NCBI GenBank assembly: GCA_019423755.1
Contig: JAHZAU010000007.1
Coordinates: 1 to 64,000, forward strand
DNA length: 64,000 nt
Direction of reading: 5' to 3'
Origin: Oscillospiraceae bacterium
GTDB lineage: Bacteria; Bacillota; Clostridia; Oscillospirales; Ruminococcaceae
Shown: positions 1 through 8,036 of the stretch, piece after piece
Layout of the letters: the number at the start of each line of letters is the position of its first letter
Position numbering within the stretch: the first letter of the stretch is position 1
Made by a program: the position numbers and the translations under genes
The notes under the pieces: generated by a model
What the model was told of the DNA's origin: nothing
Database searches by the model: none
What the model saw: only the letters and a program-made list of their open reading frames with translations

Positions 1-40
1 GTTCAGCTTGGCAATACTAATCGGTCGAGGGCTTGACCAA
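1..40 (+). rRNA. 23S ribosomal RNA, 3' end (partial)
   Basis: The window opens inside the last bases of a 23S rRNA. The string ACTAATCGGTCGAGG followed by GCTTGACCA is the conserved 3' terminal helix of clostridial 23S. The rest of the gene lies to the left of the window, so the 5' boundary here is only the window edge. Confidence 0.9.
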
Positions 41-100
41 TATGTAAATGGTTTTTTTAAGTTACGTTGTTCAATTTTGAGGGTACATCCTCTAATATGT

Positions 101-176
<76 letters not shown>

Positions 177-179
177 TAT

Positions 180-254
180 GGCCCGTTGGTCAAGCGGCTA
201 AGACGACGCCCTCTCACGGCGTAATCGGGAGTTCGATTCTCCCACGGGTCACCA
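180..254 (+). tRNA. tRNA-Glu (anticodon CTC)
   Basis: Acceptor stem GGCCCGT pairs with ACGGGTC, and CCA is encoded. The anticodon stem ACGCC/GGCGT closes the loop CTCTCAC, giving anticodon CTC (reads GAG). The T arm has TTCGATT. This G-ending codon reader suits the GC-rich codon use of the window. It lies between tRNA-Lys and 5S within the rRNA operon. Confidence 0.93.
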
Positions 255-259
255 TTTAA

Positions 260-376
<117 letters not shown>

Positions 377-381
377 CAGAA

Positions 382-407
382 AACCATCCATTTTGGATGG
401 TTTTTTT
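382..407 (+). terminator. Intrinsic terminator of the rRNA operon
   Basis: AACCATCCA pairs with TGGATGGTT around a TTTT loop and runs into seven Ts. It lies 6 bases after 5S and ends the rRNA-tRNA transcript. Confidence 0.9.
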
Positions 408-481
408 GTTTTTCGCGAAAAAAGAATGACAGTCCGGCAGCGGTGTTGTATAATAAAACCAATGAAAAGGGGGTGCGGCCC

Positions 482-1018
482 ATGGCCAAGGCAACCAAAC
501 GAAGAAAGATGCTGGGGGACCCCAACGGTCCGCTTTGCCGGGAGATGATGCGGCAGATCGAGAGCCAAAGCCGCGATACCCTGGCAAATTGGGCGCTGGA
601 TTTTGCGCAGAAGCGTTATGAGCCCATTTTTCGTGAGCAGCGTCCGGAAGATTTGCGGATGCTGCAGCTGCTGGCGCTATGCCAGGCGGCGCAGGCAGGG
701 CAGGTGACCCGCAAGGAAGAAAAGGCGGCCATCCAGGCGGCACGGAAGGCGCTGGGCGAGTTGGCGCAGGAACCGGTTGCGGAAGCGGCGGCTCGGGCCA
801 TTGTGACGGCGTGCGGGGTGTATCAGACCCCGACCAATGCCCTGGGCTTTTTGTTTTATGGGGCTGCGGCGGTGGTGTACCACCAGGAAGGGCTGTCCCA
901 GACGGCGGAATACTATGAAGAACGGGCCCAGCGGGAGTGGGAGGAGGCCATCCAATCCTTAAAAGAGGTTTCGGTGGCCGAGGAACCCAATCCGGTAAAG
1001 GTCGATTGGAATTGCTAG
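482..1018 (+). CDS. Hypothetical alpha-helical protein, possibly Imm-5-like immunity family
   Basis: A 178-residue soluble, mostly helical protein with no signal peptide or membrane segment. The ATG at 482 follows AAAAGGGGGTGCGGCC and begins MAKATKRRK; an in-frame upstream start at 368 would overlap the 5S terminator and is rejected. The pattern of an early block (TLANWALDFAQKRYEPIF) and a later Ala-rich block (ARAIVTACGVYQTPTNALGF) resembles the putative immunity protein (Imm-5-like) family, but no toxin gene is nearby. The stop is 17 bases before the next gene, so the two are probably cotranscribed. The function is unknown. Confidence 0.6.
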   Translation: MAKATKRRKMLGDPNGPLCREMMRQIESQSRDTLANWALDFAQKRYEPIFREQRPEDLRMLQLLALCQAAQAGQVTRKEEKAAIQAARKALGELAQEPVAEAAARAIVTACGVYQTPTNALGFLFYGAAAVVYHQEGLSQTAEYYEERAQREWEEAIQSLKEVSVAEEPNPVKVDWNC

Positions 1019-1035
1019 AAAGCGGAGGTAGGATC

Positions 1036-1341
1036 ATGGAAAGAATGTTTCATCAGGACGACGGGATCTGCTGCGTGGAGATTTACGAGGAGTATCTGAA
1101 GAAGATCCCGCAGCTGTATCAGCAGATCGGCACGGTGGAAAAGATGCGCCGCAAGGCGGAGATCGAGTGCAAGATGCTGGACCAGTATGACCCGGAAAAC
1201 AACAGCGTCAAGCAGTACCGCAAGCGGCTGGAGGGGATCTTGGTCCAGACCCAGGTGCGTCTGGAGGATCTCAAGGACCAGCTCCAGCTGATCCTCAGCC
1301 TGAAAAAACAGATCGAGGAAAAGCTGCCGGAGGTCCGCTAG
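1036..1341 (+). CDS. Small coiled-coil hypothetical protein
   Basis: A 101-residue protein read from ATG 1036, preceded by AGCGGAGGTAGGATC. It is rich in Glu, Lys, Gln and Leu, with long predicted helices (about residues 16-50 and 60-100) that look like an antiparallel coiled-coil hairpin. No catalytic motif or membrane segment is visible. It follows the upstream hypothetical gene by 17 bases, consistent with a two-gene operon. I do not recognise the family. Confidence 0.6.
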   Translation: MERMFHQDDGICCVEIYEEYLKKIPQLYQQIGTVEKMRRKAEIECKMLDQYDPENNSVKQYRKRLEGILVQTQVRLEDLKDQLQLILSLKKQIEEKLPEVR

Positions 1342-1344
1342 GGC

Positions 1345-1599
1345 TTATTCCGGCAGAAGCTCCTCCTGGGACAGCTGTTCCAGCACTGCACAGGCCGGCA
1401 GATCGGCCCAGGGAGCTTGCCCAATGCGGACAGCCGGGCCGGCAAAGGCCCCTTCCGGGTGCTGGCAGGTGGTGGAGAGGGACAGCGGCGGGCGGTCCAG
1501 CTGGCGGCGCAGGGCCTCTAGCTGATGGAGGGATTCCAAAAGCTCCGGAGCCCCCAGCAGCATACAGCGGGTGCAGACACAAAGTGCAACGGTGGACAT
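1345..1599 (-). CDS. Small cysteine-containing protein, possibly thioredoxin-like ferredoxin fold
   Basis: An 84-residue protein on the minus strand with a good ribosome site (ACAAAGGAGG seven bases before ATG 1599). It begins MSTVALCVCTRCMLLGA, with Cys at 7, 9 and 12, and carries a further Cys in TTCQHPEGAFAGPAVRIGQA. This layout recalls NuoE-like thioredoxin-fold [2Fe-2S] ferredoxins, which have a Cys pair after the first strand and a second pair before GP-VRI, but the spacing is not canonical, so cluster binding is only a guess. It is convergent with the coiled-coil gene, with 3 bases between stops. Confidence 0.55.
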   Translation of the reverse strand: MSTVALCVCTRCMLLGAPELLESLHQLEALRRQLDRPPLSLSTTCQHPEGAFAGPAVRIGQAPWADLPACAVLEQLSQEELLPE

Positions 1600-1763
1600 G
1601 GCGTTTGCCTCCTTTGTCAGGTCTTTTTCTTAATATGGACCGCCCGGCGGCGCTTATGCGGGGCGAAGATGGCAGAAAACTGGGCAAAAGTGTCAAAATT
1701 CCGTACAAAACTGATAAATCCGCCCGGCTGGACAAAGAAATTTTTAGAAAAGCTGTAAACGCA

Positions 1764-1792
1764 TTGACACCGTACCGGTTGTAAGTTATAAT
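1764..1792 (+). promoter_or_regulatory. Sigma-A promoter of the SigH-like gene
   Basis: TTGACA at 1764-1769 and TATAAT at 1787-1792, spaced by 17 bases, a full consensus match. It lies 38 bases upstream of the sigma factor start codon. Confidence 0.85.
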
Positions 1793-1830
1793 AGATTGCG
1801 TGGTATTTTTTAGCTAGGAGAATCCCTTTT

Positions 1831-2415
1831 ATGGAAGCAAAACATGGCCCTGCCCCAACGGATGAAGCCTTGGTGTCGGCGGCGCAAGCCGGGGACACCC
1901 GCGCGTTGGATCAGCTTATCGAACGGCATCTGCCGTGGATCTGCCGGCAGGCGAGCCGGTATCCGGTCAGCGGCCTGGAGGCCGAGGACCTGGTCCAGGA
2001 AGGCCTTTTGGGGCTGGTGGCGGCGGTGAAAAGCTATGATCCGCAGAAGGGAGCGTCGTTTCAGACCTACTGCCGGCTTTGTGCCACGTCCAAAATGCGA
2101 TCCGGGGTGGACGCCGCCTCAAGCGGGCGTCAGAAACCGCTTCAGGATTATGTGTCGATGGATTCGCTGGAAGGCCAGTCCGCTGGCTCCTCCGAAGACG
2201 GCGACCCGTTTTCCGCCTATATCCGGCGGGAGCAGGTGCGGCAGCTTTGGCAGCAGATCGATACCCTGCTTTCCCCCCTGGAACAGGAAGCCTTATCATT
2301 GTACCTCAGCGGCCATTCCTATCAAGAGATGGCAAACCTTCTCGACTCGACCCCCAAAGCTGTAGACAATGCCCTTCAACGGGCAAGGCGAAAACTCCGC
2401 GGTGCCCAAGGTTAG
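1831..2415 (+). CDS. RNA polymerase sigma-70 family factor, SigH-like
   Basis: A 194-residue sigma factor. Region 2 is recognisable at about residues 8-90 (DEALVSAAQAGDTRALDQLI, then LEAEDLVQEGLLGLVAAVKSYDP and FQTYC). Region 4 is at about 135-190 (LSPLEQEALSLYLSGHSYQEMANLL, then KAVDNALQRARRKLRG). The length and absence of region 1 and most of region 3 fit the SigH/SigF group; the DLVQEGLLGL motif and early position in region 2 resemble B. subtilis SigH, which controls early sporulation and stationary-phase genes. The promoter is a perfect vegetative consensus. The exact sigma class is inferred. Confidence 0.85.
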   Translation: MEAKHGPAPTDEALVSAAQAGDTRALDQLIERHLPWICRQASRYPVSGLEAEDLVQEGLLGLVAAVKSYDPQKGASFQTYCRLCATSKMRSGVDAASSGRQKPLQDYVSMDSLEGQSAGSSEDGDPFSAYIRREQVRQLWQQIDTLLSPLEQEALSLYLSGHSYQEMANLLDSTPKAVDNALQRARRKLRGAQG

Positions 2416-2552
2416 GCGCCAGATCACTGTTAACAGCCGCAGGCCAAAACCGGCCCGGTTGCAAATATGCCCTTGGCTCGGTTACGAGCACGAAACATTG
2501 TCTCTGTCAACAACAGTCTTTGGGCGAAATTCATGAAGCGAGGTATAGTATT

Positions 2553-2831
2553 ATGTACGAGGACAAAACTTTAGTATGCAAAGAGTGTGGCGCTGAGTTC
2601 GTATTCACCGCTGGTGAGCAGGAATTCTACGCTGAAAAAGGCTTCCAGAATGAGCCCCAGAGATGCAAAGCTTGCAGAGACGCTCGCAAAGCAGGCAAAA
2701 AGGCTGAGAGAGAAATGTACACCGCTGTTTGCGCTAGCTGCGGCAAAGAGGCTAACGTTCCCTTCAAACCCCGTGAAGACCGCCCGGTTTACTGCAGCGA
2801 GTGCTTCGCTAAAATGAAGGAAGAAAGATAG
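2553..2831 (+). CDS. Zinc-ribbon domain protein
   Basis: A 92-residue protein read from ATG 2553 (upstream GAAGCGAGG). It has two zinc ribbons. The first pairs CKECGAEF (residues about 8-11) with CKACRDARK (about 35-38) and the second pairs CASCGKEA with YCSECFAKM. Each ribbon has two CxxC knuckles. The first ribbon resembles the probable zinc-ribbon (zf_Tbcl) family common in Clostridia. It probably binds nucleic acid or protein; the role is unknown. It is 137 bases downstream of the sigma factor and ends at a strong terminator. Confidence 0.8.
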   Translation: MYEDKTLVCKECGAEFVFTAGEQEFYAEKGFQNEPQRCKACRDARKAGKKAEREMYTAVCASCGKEANVPFKPREDRPVYCSECFAKMKEER

Positions 2832-2857
2832 TCTTTCCCCCAAATTTTTGCAAAGTC

Positions 2858-2891
2858 AAAAGCACCATCCGCAAGGATGGTGCTTTTTTTG
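2858..2891. terminator. Bidirectional intrinsic terminator
   Basis: AGCACCATCC pairs with GGATGGTGCT around GCAA, flanked by AAAA and seven Ts. It serves the zinc-ribbon gene and the convergent polysaccharide deacetylase. Confidence 0.85.
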
Positions 2892-2896
2892 TCGGG

Positions 2897-3691
2897 TCAA
2901 AGGTGGTTTGACGGCTGCGCTTCGGCTTGAGGCGGGTGCTGCCGGCCCTGGATGTCGATGGGGCTGCCGGGCGGGTAGACCATCTCCCCCACGGGAAGAA
3001 GGCGGTACCCCTCCTGCTTTAGGGCGTCAAGAAGCGGCGGCAGGGCCTCGGCGGTGTGGGGCGCGCCGCTGTGCAGCAGCAGGATGGAGCCGTTTTCCAC
3101 CCGGCTCATGACCCGCAGCAGCATCTCATCGGCGCTAAGGCCCTTCCAGTCCAGGGTATCCACGTCCCACTGGATGGGCAGGAAGCCCTGCTGGAGCAGG
3201 GTGTCGATGACCGTGTCGTTGTAGGCGCCGGACGGCGGGCGCAGCAGGGTCACCGGCTGGCCGGTGAGGCCTTCCAGCACCCGGCGGCCGTCCTCGGCCT
3301 CCTGGGCGATCTGCTGGGGGGAGAGGGTGGTCAGGTCGGTGTGGGAATAGGAATGGCTGGCGATCTCGTGCCCGGCGGCGTGGATGGAAAGGACGCTGTC
3401 CGGGTACTTTTCCGCCCACTGGCCCAGCAGGAAGAAGGTGGCCTTGACCCCGGCGCGGTCCAGCGCCCCCAGCAGTTGAGGGATGTCCGCATTATCCCAG
3501 GCGCAGTTGATGCCCAGGGCGACTACCTTTTCTTCCGTCTCCACCGAGTACACCGGCAGGGAGCGGGCCGGGGCAGAGACCGCCTCCGCCGGGGGCCGTG
3601 CCAGCAAAAGGGTACAAAGGCCCACCGTCACCGCCAGGGCGGCGATCCCCGCCAGACGGGGCAGGCGGAACACCACGCTGCGCATCTTCAT
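2897..3691 (-). CDS. Polysaccharide deacetylase (NodB domain), PdaB-like, with altered catalytic Asp
   Basis: A 264-residue secreted or membrane-anchored protein; ATG 3691 follows AGGAGGGGTTTTC. Residues 13-31 form a signal or anchor segment, and the NodB domain spans about 55-245. Visible motifs: HSYSH (metal His113, His117), RPPSGAYN (motif 3), QWDVDTLDWKG (motif 4) and ILLLHSG (motif 5). Motif 1, normally TFDxxW with a catalytic Asp, reads ALGINCAWDN, placing Asn62 where Asp is expected. PdaB-type proteins act on spore or cell-wall peptidoglycan; the substitution suggests reduced or altered deacetylase activity. A terminator separates it from upp, so it is probably transcribed on its own. 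Confidence 0.85.
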   Translation of the reverse strand: MKMRSVVFRLPRLAGIAALAVTVGLCTLLLARPPAEAVSAPARSLPVYSVETEEKVVALGINCAWDNADIPQLLGALDRAGVKATFFLLGQWAEKYPDSVLSIHAAGHEIASHSYSHTDLTTLSPQQIAQEAEDGRRVLEGLTGQPVTLLRPPSGAYNDTVIDTLLQQGFLPIQWDVDTLDWKGLSADEMLLRVMSRVENGSILLLHSGAPHTAEALPPLLDALKQEGYRLLPVGEMVYPPGSPIDIQGRQHPPQAEAQPSNHL

Positions 3692-3753
3692 GAAAACCCC
3701 TCCTTTTGGGCCAGTATATGCGCCGGGAGAAGGGAGCAGTCCCCAAAGCGGAC

Positions 3754-3788
3754 AAAAAAAGAGAGCGCCCTTGCGGGTGCTCTCTTTT
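3754..3788 (-). terminator. Terminator of the tsaE-tsaB-rpiB-upp operon
   Basis: AGAGAGCGCCC pairs with GGGTGCTCTCT around TTGC (one G.T pair). On the minus strand it is followed by seven Ts. It lies just after the upp stop. Confidence 0.85.
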
Positions 3789-3803
3789 GAAAAAAGCGGG
3801 AAA

Positions 3804-4430
3804 CTATTTGGTGCCGAAGATGCGGTCGCCGGCATCGCCCAGACCGGGGATGATGTATTTGTCCTCGTTGAGGCGCTCGTCTTTGGCGGCGCAGTATACC
3901 TGGACGTCGGGATGCGCCTCGGTGAAGGCTTCCAGGCCCTCGGGAGCGGCGATGACGCACATGAATTTAATGTTGCGGACGCCTTTTGCCTTGAGCATAT
4001 TCACCGCGTCGATAGCGGAACCGCCGGTAGCCAGCATGGGGTCCAGCAGCAGGACTTCGCGCTCAGCAATGTCGGAAGGCAGTTTGCAGTAGTATTCCAC
4101 CGGTTTGCAGGTCTCGTGGTCACGATACAGGCCGATGTGACCTACTTTGGCGGCGGGGATCATAGCCAGAACGCCTTCTACCATGCCCAGACCGGCGCGC
4201 AGGATGGGAACCAGGGCCATTTTCCGGCCGGAGATAACCTTGGTGTGAGCCAGGCCCATGGGGGTCTCGATCTCGACTTCCTTCAGCGGCAGGTCGCGGG
4301 TGGCTTCATAGCACATGAGCATAGCGACTTCGCTGACCAGTTCACGGAATTCCTTGGAACCGGTGTTTTTATCGCGCAGAAGGGTCAGTTTGTGCTGGAT
4401 CAGCGGATGGTCCATAATAAAGGGTGTCAT
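3804..4430 (-). CDS. upp: Uracil phosphoribosyltransferase
   Basis: A 208-residue cytosolic enzyme converting uracil and PRPP to UMP in pyrimidine salvage. The PRPP-binding loop is LLLDPMLATGGSA (about residues 126-138) and the uracil-binding C-terminus is YIIPGLGDAGDRIFGTK, both standard for Upp. Length matches the family (about 209). It is the last gene of the minus-strand run tsaE-tsaB-rpiB-upp, 70 bases downstream of rpiB. Pairing upp with rpiB is common in Firmicutes. Confidence 0.97.
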   Translation of the reverse strand: MTPFIMDHPLIQHKLTLLRDKNTGSKEFRELVSEVAMLMCYEATRDLPLKEVEIETPMGLAHTKVISGRKMALVPILRAGLGMVEGVLAMIPAAKVGHIGLYRDHETCKPVEYYCKLPSDIAEREVLLLDPMLATGGSAIDAVNMLKAKGVRNIKFMCVIAAPEGLEAFTEAHPDVQVYCAAKDERLNEDKYIIPGLGDAGDRIFGTK

Positions 4431-4500
4431 ACTTGGTCAATCCTTTCCCAGATAGATTTCACAGTGTTGTTATATCGATCCCCAGCGGGGAGGGTCCTGC

Positions 4501-4947
4501 TTATTTTCCAAAAGCTTCTTCCAGAGCGGTGATCTGGTCTACCCGGCGCTGATGACGTCCGCCCTCAAAGGCGGTGTCCAAAAAGGCGTCCACCATCATG
4601 CAGGCCAGGCCGCCGGATACGACGCGGCCGCCCATGCACAGGGCGTTGGCGTTGTTGTGCAGGCGGGTGTACTTGGCGCTGAAGCAGTCGGAGCAGCAGC
4701 AGGCGCGGATGCCCTTGATCTTGTTGGCCGCCATGGAGATGCCCACGCCGGTGCCGCAGAACAGCAGAGCCAGCTCGCACTCGCCGCTGACCACCTTGTC
4801 GCAGGCCGCTTTGGCGATCTGCGGGTAGTCTACCGAGTTTTCGTCGTAGCAGCCTACGTCAACGTAGGGGGTGCCGCGCTCGTCCAGATGTTTTTTGACC
4901 TCTTCTTTCAGGCGGAAGCCGCCGTGGTCGGAACCTAATACGATCAT
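4501..4947 (-). CDS. rpiB: Ribose-5-phosphate isomerase B
   Basis: A 148-residue RpiB/LacAB-family isomerase interconverting ribose 5-phosphate and ribulose 5-phosphate. Motifs: GSDHGGFRLKE at the N-terminus, the active-site LLFCGTGVGISMAANK with the catalytic Cys, and HNNANALCMGGRVV. An ATG at 4956 sits directly against AGGAGG; the ATG at 4947 is spaced nine bases from it and starts MIVLGSDHGG like other RpiB proteins, so it was chosen. The gene lies 32 bases after tsaB and 70 bases before upp, in the same operon. Confidence 0.95.
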   Translation of the reverse strand: MIVLGSDHGGFRLKEEVKKHLDERGTPYVDVGCYDENSVDYPQIAKAACDKVVSGECELALLFCGTGVGISMAANKIKGIRACCCSDCFSAKYTRLHNNANALCMGGRVVSGGLACMMVDAFLDTAFEGGRHQRRVDQITALEEAFGK

Positions 4948-4979
4948 ATTCTCCATCCTCCTGTCAATATAAACGGGAA

Positions 4980-5702
4980 TCAGCGGCCGAGCCGGCCATT
5001 GGTTTTGGCCAGAAGCTCCCGCTGTGCCTGAGGCAGTTTGAGATAAGCAGGGACCAGCTCTCCCGGCGAAAGGGGCGCCTCCCCCCGGGCCAGATGGGCC
5101 TGGGCGCAGAGCGCCACGCTGGAAGCGTGCTGCATCCGCAGAAACGCTGCCGGTACCTGCGGCAGCGGAGCCTGGGGCTGGGTAGCGGCCATGGTGCGCA
5201 GCACCAGGTCGATGCCGTCGCCTACCAGGGTCACCGGGCGGTTCAGCGCCGCCAGCCGGGCGCAAAGCTCCTCGGCCATGACGGCTTCGTCTTCCCAAAG
5301 GCGGCGGACGCCGTCCTCCAGATCAAAGAGCGCGGTATATACCTGACCGCAGCGGGCGTCCAGCACGGCACAGGCAAGGCCGGGCCGGTCGCACAGGTTC
5401 CAGGCCAGGCCTTCCAGGGTGGACACCGCCACGCAGGGACGGCCCAGCACCTGGGCCATGCCCTTGACCGCCGCCACCCCGATGCGCAGCCCGGTGAAGG
5501 AACCAGGCCCGGTGGAGACGGCAAACACGTCCACGCTGTCCAGCTCTTGATGGCTGGAAGAAAGCAGCGCCTCCACCATAGGCATGATGGTCTGGCTGTG
5601 AGTCAGGCGGGCGTCGGTATAAAACTCCCCCACCGGCCTCTCTCCGTCCAGCAGAGCGCAGGACGCCGCGGCGGCGGAGGTATCCAAAGCAAAGATCTTC
5701 AT
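4980..5702 (-). CDS. tsaB: tRNA threonylcarbamoyladenosine biosynthesis protein TsaB
   Basis: A 240-residue ASKHA-fold protein that partners TsaD and TsaE in making t6A at position 37 of ANN-decoding tRNAs. It starts MKIFALDTSAAAASCALLDG (phosphate-1-like motif) and carries STGPGSFTGLRIGVAAVKG, diagnostic of TsaB, near residues 65-83. It starts 2 bases downstream of the tsaE stop, so the two are tightly coupled. tsaD is not in the window. Confidence 0.96.
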   Translation of the reverse strand: MKIFALDTSAAAASCALLDGERPVGEFYTDARLTHSQTIMPMVEALLSSSHQELDSVDVFAVSTGPGSFTGLRIGVAAVKGMAQVLGRPCVAVSTLEGLAWNLCDRPGLACAVLDARCGQVYTALFDLEDGVRRLWEDEAVMAEELCARLAALNRPVTLVGDGIDLVLRTMAATQPQAPLPQVPAAFLRMQHASSVALCAQAHLARGEAPLSPGELVPAYLKLPQAQRELLAKTNGRLGR

Positions 5703-5704
5703 GG

Positions 5705-6139
5705 TTAAAACCGCCCTTCTCCCTCGATGGTGATCCGGCGCAGGTCCTCATCGGCGTCGTCCTTTTCCAAGGTGACGGTGATGGTGCCCTCCGGCAGGAT
5801 GTTTTCGATGTTTTCGCTCCACTCGATGGCCAGGATGCCGCCGTAATCCAGATAGTCGAAAAAGCCGGTGGAATACAGGTCATCAAAGGTCTCCACCCGG
5901 TACATATCGAAGTGGTAAAGGGCGCGGTCCCCGTTGCCGTACTGGTGCACCAGCGCAAAGGTCGGGGAGGAAACGTGGTCCCCCAGACCCAGCCCCCGGC
6001 AAAGGCCCCGGGTGAAAGCGGTCTTGCCCGCGCCCATGGGTCCCCGGTAGGCGATGACGTCACCACTGTGCAGGGATTGGGCAAACTGGGCGGCGATCTC
6101 CTCGGTCTCCTGGGTGCTGTGGGAAAGATAGGTTTGCAA
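5705..6139 (-). CDS. tsaE: tRNA threonylcarbamoyladenosine biosynthesis ATPase TsaE
   Basis: A 144-residue P-loop ATPase of the t6A pathway. Walker A is GPMGAGKTAFTRGL; SSPTFALVHQYG and IEWSENI are typical TsaE signatures. I chose a TTG start at 6139: AAAGGAGG lies seven bases upstream and the product then begins (M)QTYLSHSTQETEEIA, as in relatives. An ATG further upstream would add about 26 residues with no homology-like pattern. First gene of the tsaE-tsaB-rpiB-upp operon, behind a good promoter. Confidence 0.95.
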   Translation of the reverse strand: MQTYLSHSTQETEEIAAQFAQSLHSGDVIAYRGPMGAGKTAFTRGLCRGLGLGDHVSSPTFALVHQYGNGDRALYHFDMYRVETFDDLYSTGFFDYLDYGGILAIEWSENIENILPEGTITVTLEKDDADEDLRRITIEGEGRF

Positions 6140-6188
6140 GGGCGGGCCTCCTTTCTGGGAGCATTTTGCCCCCGGATACATTGATAAT

Positions 6189-6217
6189 AGAATACCACAA
6201 AACCCGCCAAACCACAA
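6189..6217 (-). promoter_or_regulatory. Promoter of the tsaE operon
   Basis: On the minus strand TTGTGG (6212-6217) and TATTCT (6189-6194) are 17 bases apart, 50 bases upstream of the tsaE TTG start. The rest of the 6140-6311 gap is AT-rich with no gene. Confidence 0.7.
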
Positions 6218-6311
6218 ATCCCCCCGGCGGCAAAATACGAAATTTTCTCAGGTTTTTGCCGGTAAAACGAAATAATAAGAGAGATTTATACAAATAGGAC
6301 AGCATTTCGGC

Positions 6312-6347
6312 AAAAAAATCCCCCGTTCCCGGGAAGGGAGCGGGGGA
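6312..6347 (-). terminator. Terminator of fhs
   Basis: ATCCCCCG..CGGGGGAT hairpin; read on the minus strand it ends in seven Ts. It lies 22 bases after the fhs stop. Confidence 0.85.
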
Positions 6348-6368
6348 TGGGTCAGCGGGGAAAAACCA

Positions 6369-8036
6369 TTAGAACAGGCCGGAGATCACGCCGTCGGCAT
6401 CGATGTCGATCTTATAGGCGGCGGGCTCTTTGCCCAGGCCGGGCATGGTCATGATGCTGCCGGCCAGCACGACTACGAAGCCGGCGCCAGCGGAAAGCTT
6501 CACATCCCGGACCTGGATGCGGAAGCCGGAGGGACGTCCCAGGCGGGCCGGGTCGTCGGACAGGGAGTACTGGGTCTTGGCGATGCAGACCGGGACTTTG
6601 TCCTGGCCCAGTTTTTCGATCTCTGCGATGGACTTGTTGGCCTCAGAAGAGTAGTCCACGCCGTCTGCGCCGTAGATGGTGCGGGCGATGGTCTCGATCT
6701 TTTCTTTGATGGGCAGCTTCTCGTCGTAGATGGGGGCGAAGTGAGCGGGCTTCTCGCAGGCTTTGACTACCTTTTCGGCCAGCTCCATGCCGCCCTCGCC
6801 GCCTTTGGCGAAGACCTCTGCCAGGGCGAACTCGACGTCGTTTTCGGTGCAGTAGTTTTCCAGGACAGCGATCTCCTCGGGGGTATCGGTGGCGAACTTG
6901 TTGATGGCTACTACCACCGGTACGCCGTATTTCTTCATGTTTTCCACATGGGCCTGCAGGTTGCACAGACCGGCCTTGACGGCTTCTACGTTGGGCTGTG
7001 CGGTCTCGGCCTTGGGCACGCCGCCGTTATATTTGAGGGCGCGCAGGGTGGCTACCACCACGATGGCGGAGGGAGCCAGGCCAGCGTAGCGGCACTTGAT
7101 GTCCAGGAACTTCTCGGCGCCCAGGTCGGAGCCGAAGCCCGCCTCGGTGATGGTATAATCGGCCAGCTTCAGGGCCAGCTTGGTGGCGCGTACCGAGTTG
7201 CAGCCGTGGGCGATGTTGGCGAAGGGGCCGCCGTGCATGAGGGCGGGGGTGTTTTCCAGGGTCTGGACCAGGTTGGGCTTGATGGCGTCCTTGAGCAGGG
7301 CAGCCATAGAGCCGTTGACCTTCAGGTCGCGGGCGTAGACCGGTTTCCCGTCGTAGGTGTAGGCCACCAGGATGTTGCCCAGACGTTCCTTCAGGTCGGA
7401 CAGGTCCGCTGCCAGGCAGAGGATCGCCATAACTTCGGAAGCCACGGTGATCTGGAAGCCGTCCTCGCGGGGAACACCGTTGATGCGGCCGCCCAGACCC
7501 ACGTTGATGAAACGCAGGGCGCGGTCGTTCATATCCATGCAGCGTTTAAAGAGGACGCGGCGGGGGTCGATGTTCAGGACGTTGCCCTGCTGCAGGTGGT
7601 TGTCCAGGATGGCGCAGAGCAGGTTGTTGGCAGCGGTGATGGCGTGCATATCGCCGGTGAAGTGCAGGTTGATGTCCTCCATGGGAACCACCTGAGCGTA
7701 ACCGCCGCCGGCAGCGCCGCCCTTGATGCCGAATACCGGGCCCAGAGAGGGCTCGCGCAGGGCGATGATGGCGTTTTTGCCGATCTTCTTCATGGCTTCA
7801 CCCAGGCCGACGGTGATGGTGGTTTTGCCTTCCCCGGCGGGGGTGGGGTTGATGGCGGTGACCAGCACCAGCTTGCCGTTGGGGCGGTCAGCGACGCGGC
7901 GGGCCAGCTCGTCGGAGAGCTTGGCTTTGTAGTGGCCGTAGGGTTCCAGCTCTTCGGGCTGGATGCCCAGCTGGGCGGCTACTTCGGTGATGGGCAGCAT
8001 TTTGGACTGATGAGCGATCTCGATGTCGGTGAGCAT
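6369..8036 (-). CDS. fhs: Formate--tetrahydrofolate ligase
   Basis: A 555-residue cytosolic enzyme making 10-formyl-THF from formate, THF and ATP; in Clostridia it feeds purine synthesis and, where present, the methyl branch of the Wood-Ljungdahl pathway. ATG 8036 follows GGGAGGTATCATAACC. Recognisable motifs include the P-loop TPAGEGKTTITVGLG (about residues 64-78), REPSLGPVFGIKGGAAGGG, and the C-terminal GEIMTMPGLGK-like GSIMTMPGLGKEPAAY. Length matches the family (about 556). It is monocistronic, with its own promoter, an unusually long leader containing an internal terminator, and its own 3' terminator. Confidence 0.97.
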   Translation of the reverse strand: MLTDIEIAHQSKMLPITEVAAQLGIQPEELEPYGHYKAKLSDELARRVADRPNGKLVLVTAINPTPAGEGKTTITVGLGEAMKKIGKNAIIALREPSLGPVFGIKGGAAGGGYAQVVPMEDINLHFTGDMHAITAANNLLCAILDNHLQQGNVLNIDPRRVLFKRCMDMNDRALRFINVGLGGRINGVPREDGFQITVASEVMAILCLAADLSDLKERLGNILVAYTYDGKPVYARDLKVNGSMAALLKDAIKPNLVQTLENTPALMHGGPFANIAHGCNSVRATKLALKLADYTITEAGFGSDLGAEKFLDIKCRYAGLAPSAIVVVATLRALKYNGGVPKAETAQPNVEAVKAGLCNLQAHVENMKKYGVPVVVAINKFATDTPEEIAVLENYCTENDVEFALAEVFAKGGEGGMELAEKVVKACEKPAHFAPIYDEKLPIKEKIETIARTIYGADGVDYSSEANKSIAEIEKLGQDKVPVCIAKTQYSLSDDPARLGRPSGFRIQVRDVKLSAGAGFVVVLAGSIMTMPGLGKEPAAYKIDIDADGVISGLF

